Shown: positions 29,281-38,967, numbered from the stretch's first letter. The stretch: 64,000 nt of DNA from Acinetobacter gandensis (GCF_001678755.1 NZ_LZDS01000005.1:1-64000); one strand, 5' to 3'. Translations and numbers: made by a program. The notes: a model not told the origin generated them from the sequence alone.

Positions 29281-30142
29281 TTACTTTTTAACAAAGCCTG
29301 ATTCTTCCGATTTAGGGTATTTCTGTAAAAGTTTATTTTTTAGCTGTGTGGCTAGTACCGTATTACGGTCGACATCTTTAGCAATACTATAGAGCTGATA
29401 CAGTGCGCGAGCTGCGCGACTTGAGTCGGGATATTTATCTACGACAATGCCATAATTCTTTTTCGCTTCAATATAATTGGTTGGTTCAATTGCGAGATTA
29501 AATTCAGCTAACCAAAAATATGCATTACCAATATAAACGCTGTTTGGATTATTTTTTATAAAATTTTGCATTGGTGCAATCGCTTTTTTTGCACCACCTT
29601 GTTTGTAGGCATCTAGAGCAACTGTATAGGCTGCTTTTTCTAGCTCAAGAGGATCTCCACCAGCATTAACTGGCTGCGTTGCGGAAGAACTTAGGTTTTT
29701 TTGTGGTATGGACTGTGATGTATTGGTCAAAGGTGGCTTAGGAGTTGCTGGGTGCAGTACCTTGTTGATTATCCTCCGTAGTATCTGTGTCTTCAGTTGG
29801 CTCAATTTTTTGTTGTAATAGTTCTAAGCGCTGGTCTAAATCAGCATAACGATTAGTCAGTTCATTTTTTAACTTCTCAATTTCGTTATCTTGTTCTTCC
29901 ATTTTTCCACGGAGCGTACGTAGTTCATTTTCCAGCTGTTGGTTTTTTTGCATTAGCTGCCAATTGAGATTCGTTGGGGTAGGTGTGGAACCAGCACCTG
30001 TTTGGATCGCAGTATTATTCGCCGTGTAAACAGTTCCGTTATTTGCCCCGCTCAAACCGCGCGATTCAATAGGGATGTTTGCAAAGAGGACGCCAGAACA
30101 GCTAAGGGTGAGGGCGCCAAGAATTTGCTTTTTAAGCATCAT
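29281..30142 (-). pseudogene. cpoB: CpoB/YbgF-like periplasmic TPR protein, split by a frameshift
   Basis: Two overlapping minus-strand frames make one family layout. The first (30142 to 29738) has a signal peptide (MMLKKQILGALTLSCSGVLF), then a coiled coil (QKNQQLENELRTLRGKMEEQ). The second (to 29281) has the TPR half, for example GNAYFWLAEFNLA and YPDSSRAARALYQLY. Removing one base of the CCC run (GGG 29750-29752 on plus) joins them through a Pro/Ala/Thr-rich linker, GTAPATPKPP, giving about 286 residues, near the usual CpoB length. CpoB coordinates peptidoglycan synthesis with Tol-Pal constriction; tol-pal itself is not here. True mutation, sequence error and ribosomal +1 shift are all open. 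Confidence 0.75.
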
Positions 30143-30384
30143 AAAAATTCCATGTAGTGACTCGTTGCACTGTACTGAATATTTTTATTACAGACAGCGA
30201 GTTGAAAAACGATAAACACATTAAAAACGCCAAACACATGAATTGCAATAAGCTTTTGCATGGTTGTTGTGTTTTAAAGTAAATAAGATGGGTGTAATTT
30301 TCACGCTTTCTACATAATTTAAATGCACATTGATTTATAAATAATCAAACAGTTAGTGAAGTCATACAAAAGCAATGTTTTGTC

Positions 30385-30412
30385 TTGCAACTTTAGGAAA
30401 ATTCTCTATACT
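30385..30412 (+). promoter_or_regulatory. sigma-70 promoter of ffs
   Basis: TTGCAA (30385-30390) and TATACT (30407-30412) are separated by 16 bp, and the predicted start falls near 30420, right at the 4.5S RNA 5' end. Confidence 0.75.
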
Positions 30413-30422
30413 CTGTTCTTGC

Positions 30423-30541
<119 letters not shown>

Positions 30542-30612
30542 TTTATAAAACAATAATTTTATTCATTATTTCATTTATCCCTCATTTTTCTTGCTTTTAT
30601 TAACCTAATTTT

Positions 30613-31230
30613 TTAATCGTCATCCAACTCTGTGCGCGTAATGACTTTAAAAATCGTATCTAAGTCAAAACCACGATATTGTAAAAAACGGATTTGTTTT
30701 GCCTTGAGCTTTGGATCTTTTTCGACGGCTTTACCAAATTTTTTTACTTTGAGCGTATAGGCTTCAATGCTCCAATCTGTTTCTTTCAATTCTTCTTGAA
30801 TTAGCGCTGTATTGAGTTTCTTATTCTTTAAAGCTAGTTTAATTCGGTTCGGACCTTTTCCTTTACGTTTTTGGCTAGAAAGTAAGGTCTCAGCGACACG
30901 TTGATCACTTTGATAATTTTCACGCGCAAGTTCATCTACAAGTGCAATGACTTCATCTCTATCTTCTGCATATAGCGCTAATTTTTCTGTCAAATCTGCT
31001 TTCGAGTATTCTTTGCGTGTTAATACAGCAAAAGCATAAGAACGCAAACGGGTTCCTGTGAGTCCTGGCTTTTTTTGTTCAGGCACTGTGACTTCTTCAC
31101 TAAAGTCAACGCGATCATCAGTAGATTGCTCACTATGGTGCTCTGTGTGAGGTGGGGCGATATCCTCTTCACCATATTGAGCTTTGAGTGCTTGATAATC
31201 TAAAAGTTTGGGAAATTTTGAATCATTCAT
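30613..31230 (-). CDS. recX: regulatory protein RecX
   Basis: RecX (205 residues) caps and disassembles RecA filaments. The RecX repeats follow a low-complexity acidic N-terminus of about 60 residues: RLRSYAFAVLTRKEYSKADL, then LARENYQSDQRVAETLL, then FLQYRGFDLDTIFKVI. It lies 115 bp downstream of recA with a terminator between, so expression is likely by partial read-through. The N-terminal extension is longer than in E. coli RecX (166 residues) and looks disordered. Confidence 0.92.
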   Translation of the reverse strand: MNDSKFPKLLDYQALKAQYGEEDIAPPHTEHHSEQSTDDRVDFSEEVTVPEQKKPGLTGTRLRSYAFAVLTRKEYSKADLTEKLALYAEDRDEVIALVDELARENYQSDQRVAETLLSSQKRKGKGPNRIKLALKNKKLNTALIQEELKETDWSIEAYTLKVKKFGKAVEKDPKLKAKQIRFLQYRGFDLDTIFKVITRTELDDD

Positions 31231-31250
31231 TATTAAGTAACGTCATAAGG

Positions 31251-31275
31251 AAAAACGCCCCGAAGGGCGTTTTAC
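31251..31275 (-). terminator. terminator between recA and recX
   Basis: AAAAACGCCC-cgaa-GGGCGTTTT forms a perfect stem with a T run on the minus strand, 70 bp past the recA stop; probably a partial terminator as in other recA-recX pairs. Confidence 0.85.
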
Positions 31276-31345
31276 AGTTTAATCTGAAAGGTGTTTGCAT
31301 GCACACGAATAAGTCAGATTGCTATGATGTAAAAATCAGTTTAGT

Positions 31346-32389
31346 TTAAGCATCTAAAAAATCAGGTTCAGCTTCGTCTTTTTCATCTGCAGGCACAGCA
31401 ACAGGTGTTAACAGTTTTTCACGGATTAAACGATCAAGTTCTTTCGCAATTTCAGGGTTTTCTTCTAAATGGCGAATTACGTTGTTTTTACCTTGGCCAA
31501 TTTTGTTGCCTTGGTACGAATACCATGCGCCAGCTTTTTGCACCAATTCTTGAGCAACTGCTAAATCAACCAATTCGCCCATTTGGTTCACGCCTTTACC
31601 GTAAAGAATTTGAAAGAGCGCTTCTTTGAATGGAGGCGCCATTTTGTTCTTCACAACTTTTACGCGAGTTTCTGAACCGACAATTTCATCGCCTTCTTTC
31701 ACTTGACCGATACGACGGATGTCTAAACGTACAGACGCATAGAACTTAAGTGCGTTACCGCCTGTTGTAGTTTCAGGGCTACCAAACATAACACCAATTT
31801 TCATACGAATCTGGTTAATAAAGATAACCATACAGTTTGAACGTTTAGCGTTACCTGTCATTTTACGCAGTGCTTGGCTCATCAAACGTGCTTGTAAGCC
31901 CATGTGTGAGTCACCCATTTCACCTTCAATTTCTGCACGAGGCGTCAATGCAGCGACTGAGTCGACAACAATCATATCAACTGCGCCAGAACGAACGAGC
32001 ATGTCCGCAATTTCGAGCGCTTGTTCACCATGATCGGGTTGCGATACCAATAGATTGTCTAAATCTACGCCAAGTTTGCGTGCGTATTGAGGGTCGAGTG
32101 CATGTTCTGCATCGATAAAAGCACAAGTACCACCATTTTTCTGACATTGCGCAATTGCTTGTAATGTCATTGTGGTTTTACCTGAAGATTCAGGGCCGTA
32201 AATTTCAATTACACGACCTTTTGGTAAACCGCCAATGCCAAGTGCGATATCTAGGGTAAGTGATCCAGTAGATACAGCTTCTACAGCCAAAACGGTATTA
32301 TCACCTAAACGCATTACAGTGTTTTTACCAAATTGCTTTTCAATTTGACCTAGTGCTGCATTTAGCGCTTTGCTTTTATTATCATCCAT
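31346..32389 (-). CDS. recA: recombinase RecA
   Basis: RecA (347 residues) pairs and exchanges homologous DNA strands. Walker A GPESSGKT is at residues 65-72, Walker B at [10 protein letters not shown], loop L1 at [21 protein letters not shown] (shown here in family terms) and L2 in [19 protein letters not shown]. The acidic tail is [13 protein letters not shown]. Length is normal. I found no LexA-like CTGT-N8-ACAG operator in the 145 bp upstream, in agreement with the lack of LexA in Acinetobacter, where UmuDAb and recA-dependent control replace it. Confidence 0.98.
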   Translation of the reverse strand: MDDNKSKALNAALGQIEKQFGKNTVMRLGDNTVLAVEAVSTGSLTLDIALGIGGLPKGRVIEIYGPESSGKTTMTLQAIAQCQKNGGTCAFIDAEHALDPQYARKLGVDLDNLLVSQPDHGEQALEIADMLVRSGAVDMIVVDSVAALTPRAEIEGEMGDSHMGLQARLMSQALRKMTGNAKRSNCMVIFINQIRMKIGVMFGSPETTTGGNALKFYASVRLDIRRIGQVKEGDEIVGSETRVKVVKNKMAPPFKEALFQILYGKGVNQMGELVDLAVAQELVQKAGAWYSYQGNKIGQGKNNVIRHLEENPEIAKELDRLIREKLLTPVAVPADEKDEAEPDFLDA

Positions 32390-32534
32390 CTTACAACCTC
32401 AATACGATGTCACGAAACAATATACTCAAGTGGATGTATTCAGTTTAAATCTGTTCCACCCGAGTATAGTGACAGAATTCATCCTTCTGTTCTATGAAAA
32501 TCACAACCGGTGCGACATGTTGTGACGCTTTAAC

Positions 32535-32975
32535 TTAATCATCATTATAAGACCATTGCTGGTCAAACTGTTGATCATTTTCTTTTTTAAATTTACCAAT
32601 ATCTCGGCGATCTTTTTTACTTGGCCGATGATCGGGTCGCGCAAGATTATGCAACTTTCTTTGTGATGCAAGCAATTCACGTTTTGCAATACTGACTTCT
32701 GTTTCATCATAGAGTAACTGTGCGACCGGAGCTGGACCTCGCACATCTGAAAGTGCTTTTACGACCACGGTTTTTTTTTCAATACCTTGAGCAATAGTCA
32801 ATTCCATGCCTACACGGATTTCACGTGATACTTTGACCCGTTCACCATTCTGATGAACTTTACCACCTTCAATGGCGTTTTTCGCAATAGAGCGGGTTTT
32901 AAAAAAGCGTGCCGCCCAAAGCCACTTATCTATACGCATTCCAACCGCATCTTCGGCTAGATTTGATTTACGCAT
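32535..32975 (-). CDS. hslR: S4-domain RNA-binding protein, heat shock protein 15
   Basis: Hsp15 (146 residues, or 134 if the second Met is used) carries an S4 domain, RIDKWLWAARFFKTRSIA followed by GGKVHQNGERVKVSREI, and a basic tail with KKDRRDIGKF. In E. coli it binds 50S subunits stalled with a nascent chain after heat shock and helps recycle them. It overlaps the end of the upstream phosphatase gene by 8 bp, the same yrfG-hslR pairing as in E. coli, but hslO is absent here. Confidence 0.93.
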   Translation of the reverse strand: MRKSNLAEDAVGMRIDKWLWAARFFKTRSIAKNAIEGGKVHQNGERVKVSREIRVGMELTIAQGIEKKTVVVKALSDVRGPAPVAQLLYDETEVSIAKRELLASQRKLHNLARPDHRPSKKDRRDIGKFKKENDQQFDQQWSYNDD

Positions 32976-33669
32976 ATTTTTTTTGTTCCTTGTCTTGCTG
33001 TGAAGCTTGCGCCTCTAAAATAGGGATTAAATCTGTTAATGCGGACAACATTGGGTATTTGCAAGTCTCACGTGGTGCTTTGCCTGTAGATGGTTGCAGA
33101 ATAGAATAAAGTTGTTGAATGCCAAATTGCTCTGCACCATTGAGTACTTTTTCAGTGTCATCAATGAAATAGCAATTTTCAGGATCAAAAGTATGTGTTT
33201 GCTGTAAGATTTGCCAAAATTCTATAAATTCTTTTGCATGACCGATGGTTTCAGAGCTCACAATGACATCAAAGTATTGAGCGATACCTGTTTCTTCTAA
33301 TTTAAATTGTAGCCCAGCAGCATCGGCATTGGTGGCTAACCAAATTGGATATCCATTTTCTTTTAGATATTGTAATAGTTCAGTGCAGCCAACACGTTTA
33401 GCCACTTTAGCTTTTTGTTCAATTTGCATGGCCAAAACATCAACGCCTACTTGTGATGTCCAAAAGCGTGATGAATACCATTTTAAGGTATGATTATGTT
33501 GTTGGTAAAAGCTGAACAATGTTTGTTGGCTTTGCTCTAAGGTGCAGCCATGCTGCTCGGCATACCGAATGGGTAAGAGTTCATTCCAAATGAAATCATC
33601 GTAAGCAAGGTCGAGTAAAGTTCCGTCCATGTCGAAGATAATTGTCGGCTTTTCTGAGAAATTTGGCAT
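32968..33669 (-). CDS. yrfG: HAD-family GMP/IMP nucleotidase
   Basis: A 233-residue HAD hydrolase. The nucleophile motif IIFDMDGTLLDLAYDD near residue 10 closely matches E. coli YrfG (LLDMDGTLLDLAFDN), followed by HTLKWYSSRFW, the motif II ATNA and the late acidic YFIDDTEKVLNGAEQFG. YrfG dephosphorylates GMP and IMP. The ATG at 33667-33669 is the family start; longer upstream frames enter the divergent cysQ gene. It is translationally coupled to hslR. Its start is 13 bp from that of cysQ on the other strand. Confidence 0.9.
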   Translation of the reverse strand: MPNFSEKPTIIFDMDGTLLDLAYDDFIWNELLPIRYAEQHGCTLEQSQQTLFSFYQQHNHTLKWYSSRFWTSQVGVDVLAMQIEQKAKVAKRVGCTELLQYLKENGYPIWLATNADAAGLQFKLEETGIAQYFDVIVSSETIGHAKEFIEFWQILQQTHTFDPENCYFIDDTEKVLNGAEQFGIQQLYSILQPSTGKAPRETCKYPMLSALTDLIPILEAQASQQDKEQKKYA

Positions 33670-33682
33670 ATATAGGTAATCT

Positions 33683-34534
33683 ATGTTTATAACAACAACA
33701 GCACCGCAAGACCCCATGATTTTGCAGCTCGTACCCATTGTGACACAGGCCTGTGAAATTTTGCGAGAAGAATATCAGCGTTATTGTTCAGGTGCTGAAT
33801 TTGATGTAGAGCGTAAAAAGGATAATTCACCCGTTACACAAGCAGATTACCGTGCAAATACTTATATCACCGAAGCATTGGCGCAGATTTCAACTTTGCC
33901 TTTGTTGTCTGAAGAAGGTGATAAATCAAAACGTGATGAATGGACTAAGTTTTGGTTGCTCGATCCTTTAGATGGTACGAAAGAATTTTTACATCAAAGG
34001 CCTGAATTCACAATCAATCTGAGTTTAGTGGAAGGTGAGAAGACAACATTTGCAATGCTTGCAATTCCTTGTGAACATAATATTTATATTTGTCCTATTA
34101 AGGGTATGCCACTGAAATATAATACGCAAACGCAATTGTGGTTTGAATATGCGCCTACGGAACTGGGTATTACTCTTCAGGTGGGTTTGAGTCAAAGTGC
34201 ACGGACGAAACCAGAATATGCAGATTATCTTGCTGCATTATCTCGACTTAGCCCTTACACAAACTATTATGCAGGTAGCGCATATAAATTTTGTATGATG
34301 CTTGAAGATCAAGTTGATCTATATCCGCGTTTTCATCCCACTTGTGAGTGGGATACCAGTGCAGGACAGTGTCTAATAGAGCGAATTGGTGGAGGTTTAG
34401 TGGACTTTAAAGGGCGCGCTTTCATTTATAACCAACGAGATAGTTTATTAAATAATGGTTTTATTGCTTACAAAAATGATGCAATCAAAGATTTGGCCTT
34501 AAAAGCGCTTGCGCAGATGGATGACAAGCCTTGA
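33683..34534 (+). CDS. cysQ: 3'(2'),5'-bisphosphate nucleotidase CysQ
   Basis: CysQ (283 residues) removes the 3' phosphate of PAP, a by-product of sulfate assimilation. It belongs to the Li-sensitive inositol monophosphatase fold: SPVTQADYRAN, LLSEEGDKSK and the metal motif WLLDPLDGTKEFL, then CEWDTSAGQCLIERIGG near residue 225. The ATG at 33683 has AGG nearby; an ATG 33 bp later aligns well with E. coli CysQ and may be the true start. It diverges from yrfG with almost no spacer. Confidence 0.94.
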   Translation: MFITTTAPQDPMILQLVPIVTQACEILREEYQRYCSGAEFDVERKKDNSPVTQADYRANTYITEALAQISTLPLLSEEGDKSKRDEWTKFWLLDPLDGTKEFLHQRPEFTINLSLVEGEKTTFAMLAIPCEHNIYICPIKGMPLKYNTQTQLWFEYAPTELGITLQVGLSQSARTKPEYADYLAALSRLSPYTNYYAGSAYKFCMMLEDQVDLYPRFHPTCEWDTSAGQCLIERIGGGLVDFKGRAFIYNQRDSLLNNGFIAYKNDAIKDLALKALAQMDDKP

Positions 34535-34603
34535 GCAAAAGTTTGATCATGCTATAGTGTGATCAAACTGATTAATTCTCGCTTATTTAAGAACTGTTAG
34601 ATT

Positions 34604-35341
34604 ATGGCTTTAGACTTGCTCCCACCTAGTATGCTGAAGGCAATTGATTTATTGCCTGATGAAAAGACGCCGGTGACGTTGTTTACCCGTCATTCCATAC
34701 GTGAGGTGGTACAGGGACAAGGACTGGCTGGTTATGATTTACAACTGACCAATCAAGGGCGTGATTTAGCTGAAGCATGGGGCAGTTATTTAGTTGAAAA
34801 TACTGATCGTGTCATCCAACATTGTATTTCGAGCCCGATTCAACGCTGCGTAGATACGGCGGCTTTGATGATTCAAGGCGCAGACAATGTCACTATTGAA
34901 CCAAATACCCATCATATTGAAATTATTGAGCAAGGTTTATTGGTTGAACCGGGAAGCTTCGTACTAGATATAAAAAAAGCTGGGCCATTTTTTCAAAAGC
35001 AAGGTGCTTTAGGCTTTATCAATAGCTTTGTAAATAATGCATTACCAGGAATGAAACAACCCATTCATGGGGTGGTGGATGTACTCGAACTAATTTACAA
35101 CACCCATCCGACCAATGATTATGGTTTAAGTCTTGCAGTGAGCCACGACACAATTTTGGCGGCAATTTTAGCGATCATATCTGGAAAGAATATGGTTACA
35201 CGCGAAGATTGGCCAAAAATGATGGAAGGTTTATTCGTTTGGTTTGAAGGGGATGTTTTCTTAGACTCAAAACTGAAATGGATTTGGCGTGGTGAATTAA
35301 ACGAATTGAATATTCGTGAATTTCAACAAGCGTACCCGTAA
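34604..35341 (+). CDS. histidine phosphatase family protein
   Basis: A 245-residue cytosolic protein of the histidine phosphatase superfamily. FTRHSIREV near residue 28 holds the phosphoacceptor His in an R-H-x context (RHS rather than the typical RHG), GYDLQLTNQGRDLAEAW follows, and SSPIQRCVDTA carries the second phosphate-pocket Arg. The late His is in AVSHDTIL. All catalytic positions look present. Substrate is unknown. It is 70 bp downstream of cysQ, possibly under its own promoter. Confidence 0.85.
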   Translation: MALDLLPPSMLKAIDLLPDEKTPVTLFTRHSIREVVQGQGLAGYDLQLTNQGRDLAEAWGSYLVENTDRVIQHCISSPIQRCVDTAALMIQGADNVTIEPNTHHIEIIEQGLLVEPGSFVLDIKKAGPFFQKQGALGFINSFVNNALPGMKQPIHGVVDVLELIYNTHPTNDYGLSLAVSHDTILAAILAIISGKNMVTREDWPKMMEGLFVWFEGDVFLDSKLKWIWRGELNELNIREFQQAYP

Positions 35342-35418
35342 TTTCATCTTAATAGAACTATAAAAAGCACCTCACTGATTGTTAAGATGCTTTAAGTAAA
35401 ATTTATCTTTAATAAATA

Positions 35419-35859
35419 CTAAATTTTAGCGCGAATACGTGCTGGAAAATCATTTAATTCCAGCACTCGACCATTTTCATTGAGCGGCCACTGACTGGTA
35501 TTCACAGCAACATGCTGTTGGTGCATACGACTATATTTGTCTGCCGCAATGAGTGTAGCCAAATCATGTCCATCTAGACTGTATTCCATAACGACATCAT
35601 GTGGATATTGGGTGCGAGCAAAAAAATCAGCTTCACTTTCACCTTTATGCATAGCAAAAATCCGCTCGATTGCAGGTAAATAAACACCATAGCCAAGCCA
35701 TGCATCCACACCCTGAGATGCTTGAATTTCTGCAGTAGATTTCATATTTGATATAACTTTTCCAATGACATCTTTTTCACCTTTGGCGGTGAAGTACTCG
35801 ATATATTGTTTTTTTGTTTCTTCAAATTTTTCGAGTGAAGGTAAAAAGCGATTAATCAT
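35419..35859 (-). CDS. hypothetical protein
   Basis: A 146-residue soluble protein I do not recognise. It begins MINRFLPSLEKFEETKKQY, is mostly helical, and has no signal or membrane segment. The middle holds HKGESEADFFARTQYPHDV and the tail HVAVNTSQWPLNENGRVLEL. A GGAAT-type sequence precedes the ATG at 35857-35859. It converges with the histidine phosphatase gene. Function not assigned. Confidence 0.6.
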   Translation of the reverse strand: MINRFLPSLEKFEETKKQYIEYFTAKGEKDVIGKVISNMKSTAEIQASQGVDAWLGYGVYLPAIERIFAMHKGESEADFFARTQYPHDVVMEYSLDGHDLATLIAADKYSRMHQQHVAVNTSQWPLNENGRVLELNDFPARIRAKI

Positions 35860-36236
35860 TCTAAAATTCCTTATTGGGAAAATATTTTGGAAGAATTCAT
35901 TTAATTTAAAATACCATAATTTTTTTAAGGGATTTGTTTTTTCTTAATGGATTTTATAAATATAAAATAATGTTGACAAAATTTGTCTGGGTTAAAATCT
36001 TAAACATCATCTGTTGTGTCATGATTTAGTTGAAAAGTAAAACATTAGTCACATCATAATGATTGAATTTGTTATTGTTTTTATAATGAAAAATAGTGTC
36101 TGTCAGTTTCTGACAAAATACGGCAATTGAAATAATTTCTTTTTAAAAATATCATAAATAAATCATAAAATATTGATTTATATAAAAATATAGATCACTT
36201 AATTTAGCAAATATGCGATGTATTGGGGAATTAAAC
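35860..36236 (+). other. AT-rich intergenic region before the metallopeptidase
   Basis: About 375 bp, very AT-rich (long runs of A and T), with no gene and no clear inverted repeat. It must contain the promoters of the 35419 gene (minus) and of the M66-type lipoprotein (plus). Such DNA is a typical H-NS target, but no binding site can be named from sequence alone. Confidence 0.5.
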
Positions 36237-38912
36237 ATGAAAACTGTGATAGGTTTTTCATATAACACTTTAAGTGTTTGTATTATGTCAGTCATACTTA
36301 CAGCTTGTGGTGGAGGTGGGGGTTCAGAAAACGCTTCTGGAGAGTCTTTACCGAGTGAGACACAGCAAAAGTATCCGGAACCAAGTCAAGATGTGGCAGA
36401 TGAAACATCTATAGGTTTTTATGATTATGATGCCAATGACGAAATTCGAGTTATACGAAATGATTTAGAAGGAAGTTTCAATGCCCAAGTTCAATTTGGG
36501 CAAAGTCATGTTGTCGACCCAAATGGTAATGAAGCTAAAAAAATGCCGCGCTTGACGACAGAGAAAGATGCGTTATTGATTGTGACACCAACACTTGATA
36601 TGCAGGATATTGGACAATTAAAAGTCGAAATTTATCAAAATAATCGCTTAGTTCGAACAGTAAATTTAGATGACCCAAGTCAAATGCCACTTTCAGATCA
36701 AAGTGGTCAAAAAGGTCGTCCAGATGTGGTTTATAGCAAACGTGCGTGGACCACAAAGCTGAATTGGGATGAAGTTAAACCAGGTTTAAAACTCAAAATT
36801 GTTGATGCACAGAAACGAAGTGGTGAGTTGGTTGAAGAAAAAATTGATTTTGCCTCACCTGGTGAATTGGTACTGAATAATATACGCATAGGTATGTTAA
36901 GTGAGCCGCCAGTTTCAAATGGACATTATATGTTACTTGAGCCTGAGAAGGCGGGTACAGATTATTTCCAAACTATTCCTGCGGCGGCAATGACAGTTGC
37001 CAAGTACGATGATATCCAACTTGATAAAGTGATCGTAGCATCGGGTGTTATTTATAACGAAGCCAGTGCGGGTGATGGAGGGGTATATGCAGGTGATATG
37101 CGTGAAAACGTGGGGAAATCAACGTTTAGTGTAGGCATTAATCTTGCTAACTGGGGGGTGACGAGCGCTTCAATGTCAAGTCAATCTCAACCACAACTGA
37201 CTCAATCTGTGATAACACACCATTCACGTGGTCGCTATGCCAATGGTTATAACAACCATGGTCTCAGTGGTGGTAACGGTATGTTGACCTTAATTGATTC
37301 GGTCGGTAATGAATTTAGTCATGAAATTGGACATCATTATGGACTTGGTCATTATCCAGGTGCTGTAACCACGGATGGCGTGACGAATTACTTTTGGGCG
37401 TCTCACCATGCCGACAGTGGTTGGGGCTATATTGCTAACCGTAATAAAATGCGCGGTAATTTAAGTTGGACGTCGACTTCATTATGGGATGCAAGTACAG
37501 GTACGCCAAATTTTAAAAACTTATTCCCTTATGGCCGTGACTCTATGGCTGGTGGTTATCCTAACAGCACTTACTCACGTTATACCCACTATACTGGCTA
37601 TAGTACATTCTTAAAAATTCAGCCACATTTCAATCGTGCAGTATGGGATGTAAGCTCTCCAACTGGGTATAAACTTTGGAATACACAAACCCGCACCATG
37701 GAAGTTACTCAACCTAAAGTACCGAAATCCTCTGATATTTGGTTTAACAGCCAAGATGGTAATTATCTCAAACCAAAACAAATAGGTGTGCCTGTGTATA
37801 CCATTTTGGGTGGATATGACCCTGAACAACAAGTAGGTTTGTTATATCCTGCGGCACGAGGTAACTGGGGGAATGTCTTTGATTTACCGACTGCTGATAC
37901 AGCGACTGTAAGTTCATCGTGCTGGCTTAATGTACAATATCCATCGCAGAATAAGATCATTGCATTATCGCCGAACCGTATGGGTTCAAATGCAAATAAA
38001 CTACATGTCAATTTAGCGATTAGCGATCAGCCAAAATCAGTAGATTTGTATTGTAAGAAAGCAGGAGCAGAAGCTAAATTGCTTTCGAATATCGTGATTC
38101 CAGTTTACAGCGATATGATTAAGCCTGCTGTAAAAATAGGCCGTGAAGCAGGTTATAGTGCTTTACGTTCGATTGAATTACCGCAGCTCGAACAAGCACT
38201 AGTGGCTCAAGTGAACAATGCTGTTGTGAATTTAGATCCAACGGCTAAGATGCTGTTTGATACCTATAAAAATGATAAGGCGCTGTTAAGTTCAGTTGCG
38301 CGTCAGCAATTTGACCGTTATGAAGCCCAGCAAAATACGGCATACCGTATCAATCGTTGGATGAATGTTTATTATAAAGATCTATCTAATCAAGTGCCTG
38401 AAGCATCAACGGCATTAACCAGTTTTATGCAAAAGTTGGTATTAAACCGTGATGGTGTTTTTGAACAAGCAACATTGATAAAAAATGGTACGAATTGTTT
38501 GAAAACTGAGACTTTAGCTGATGGTAAATTAAATGTTTTTATTAGTGGTCAAACAGGTTGTACGGCAGATGATTCAGAACAATGGATTTATGATGTGGTG
38601 GGACGAATCCACAGTAAATCTGATTTGGGGCAGTGTTTAACTGGCAATGGGGGTTCTGCAAAAATTACATTGGAACGTTGCAGCTTAAACCAAGATAATC
38701 AAATTTGGACGATGAATCCTGAAACTACAACCATTCGCCAAAGTGGCCAATGTATGGACTTAAATACAGGGCGATTGCAGAATAATCGTGCAGACTTAAT
38801 TCGCTATAATTGTACCGGTGGTGCAAATCAACGCTGGACGAATTTAACAGCAAATCAAAATCTATTATTGGCTTATTTAAATTCAACAAATTTAACTTTA
38901 CTGAATAAGTAA
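36237..38912 (+). CDS. M66-type zinc metallopeptidase lipoprotein with C-terminal ricin-like lectin domain
   Basis: An 891-residue surface or periplasmic lipoprotein. The signal peptide ends in the lipobox LTAC (Cys24) followed by GGGGG. The zinc site HEIGHHYGLGH, the extended HExxHxxGxxH metzincin motif, is at residues 362-372 within a region resembling the StcE/TagA (peptidase M66) family of mucin-degrading proteases. The C-terminal part (about 750-880) has three QxW motifs (QWIY, QIWT, QRWT) and paired Cys, typical of a ricin-type beta-trefoil that binds sugars. The ATG at 36237 has GGGGA upstream. StcE-like enzymes cut glycosylated mucins; activity here is inferred. It resembles Acinetobacter CpaA only in the zinc motif. 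Confidence 0.8.
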   Translation: MKTVIGFSYNTLSVCIMSVILTACGGGGGSENASGESLPSETQQKYPEPSQDVADETSIGFYDYDANDEIRVIRNDLEGSFNAQVQFGQSHVVDPNGNEAKKMPRLTTEKDALLIVTPTLDMQDIGQLKVEIYQNNRLVRTVNLDDPSQMPLSDQSGQKGRPDVVYSKRAWTTKLNWDEVKPGLKLKIVDAQKRSGELVEEKIDFASPGELVLNNIRIGMLSEPPVSNGHYMLLEPEKAGTDYFQTIPAAAMTVAKYDDIQLDKVIVASGVIYNEASAGDGGVYAGDMRENVGKSTFSVGINLANWGVTSASMSSQSQPQLTQSVITHHSRGRYANGYNNHGLSGGNGMLTLIDSVGNEFSHEIGHHYGLGHYPGAVTTDGVTNYFWASHHADSGWGYIANRNKMRGNLSWTSTSLWDASTGTPNFKNLFPYGRDSMAGGYPNSTYSRYTHYTGYSTFLKIQPHFNRAVWDVSSPTGYKLWNTQTRTMEVTQPKVPKSSDIWFNSQDGNYLKPKQIGVPVYTILGGYDPEQQVGLLYPAARGNWGNVFDLPTADTATVSSSCWLNVQYPSQNKIIALSPNRMGSNANKLHVNLAISDQPKSVDLYCKKAGAEAKLLSNIVIPVYSDMIKPAVKIGREAGYSALRSIELPQLEQALVAQVNNAVVNLDPTAKMLFDTYKNDKALLSSVARQQFDRYEAQQNTAYRINRWMNVYYKDLSNQVPEASTALTSFMQKLVLNRDGVFEQATLIKNGTNCLKTETLADGKLNVFISGQTGCTADDSEQWIYDVVGRIHSKSDLGQCLTGNGGSAKITLERCSLNQDNQIWTMNPETTTIRQSGQCMDLNTGRLQNNRADLIRYNCTGGANQRWTNLTANQNLLLAYLNSTNLTLLNK

Positions 38913-38937
38913 CATTTAGCCTTTAGTTAATAAAATT

Positions 38938-38967
38938 AAAAAAGTCCTCAAACGAGGGCTTTTTTTA
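38938..38967 (+). terminator. terminator of the metallopeptidase gene
   Basis: AAAAAAGTCCTC-aaac-GAGGGCTTTTTTT, with one G-T pair and a seven-T tail, begins 26 bp past the stop. Confidence 0.88.

Noticed and set aside
32390..32534. Extra gene or sRNA upstream of recA
   Set aside because: No frame or RNA signature supports it; the region fits a leader and promoter.
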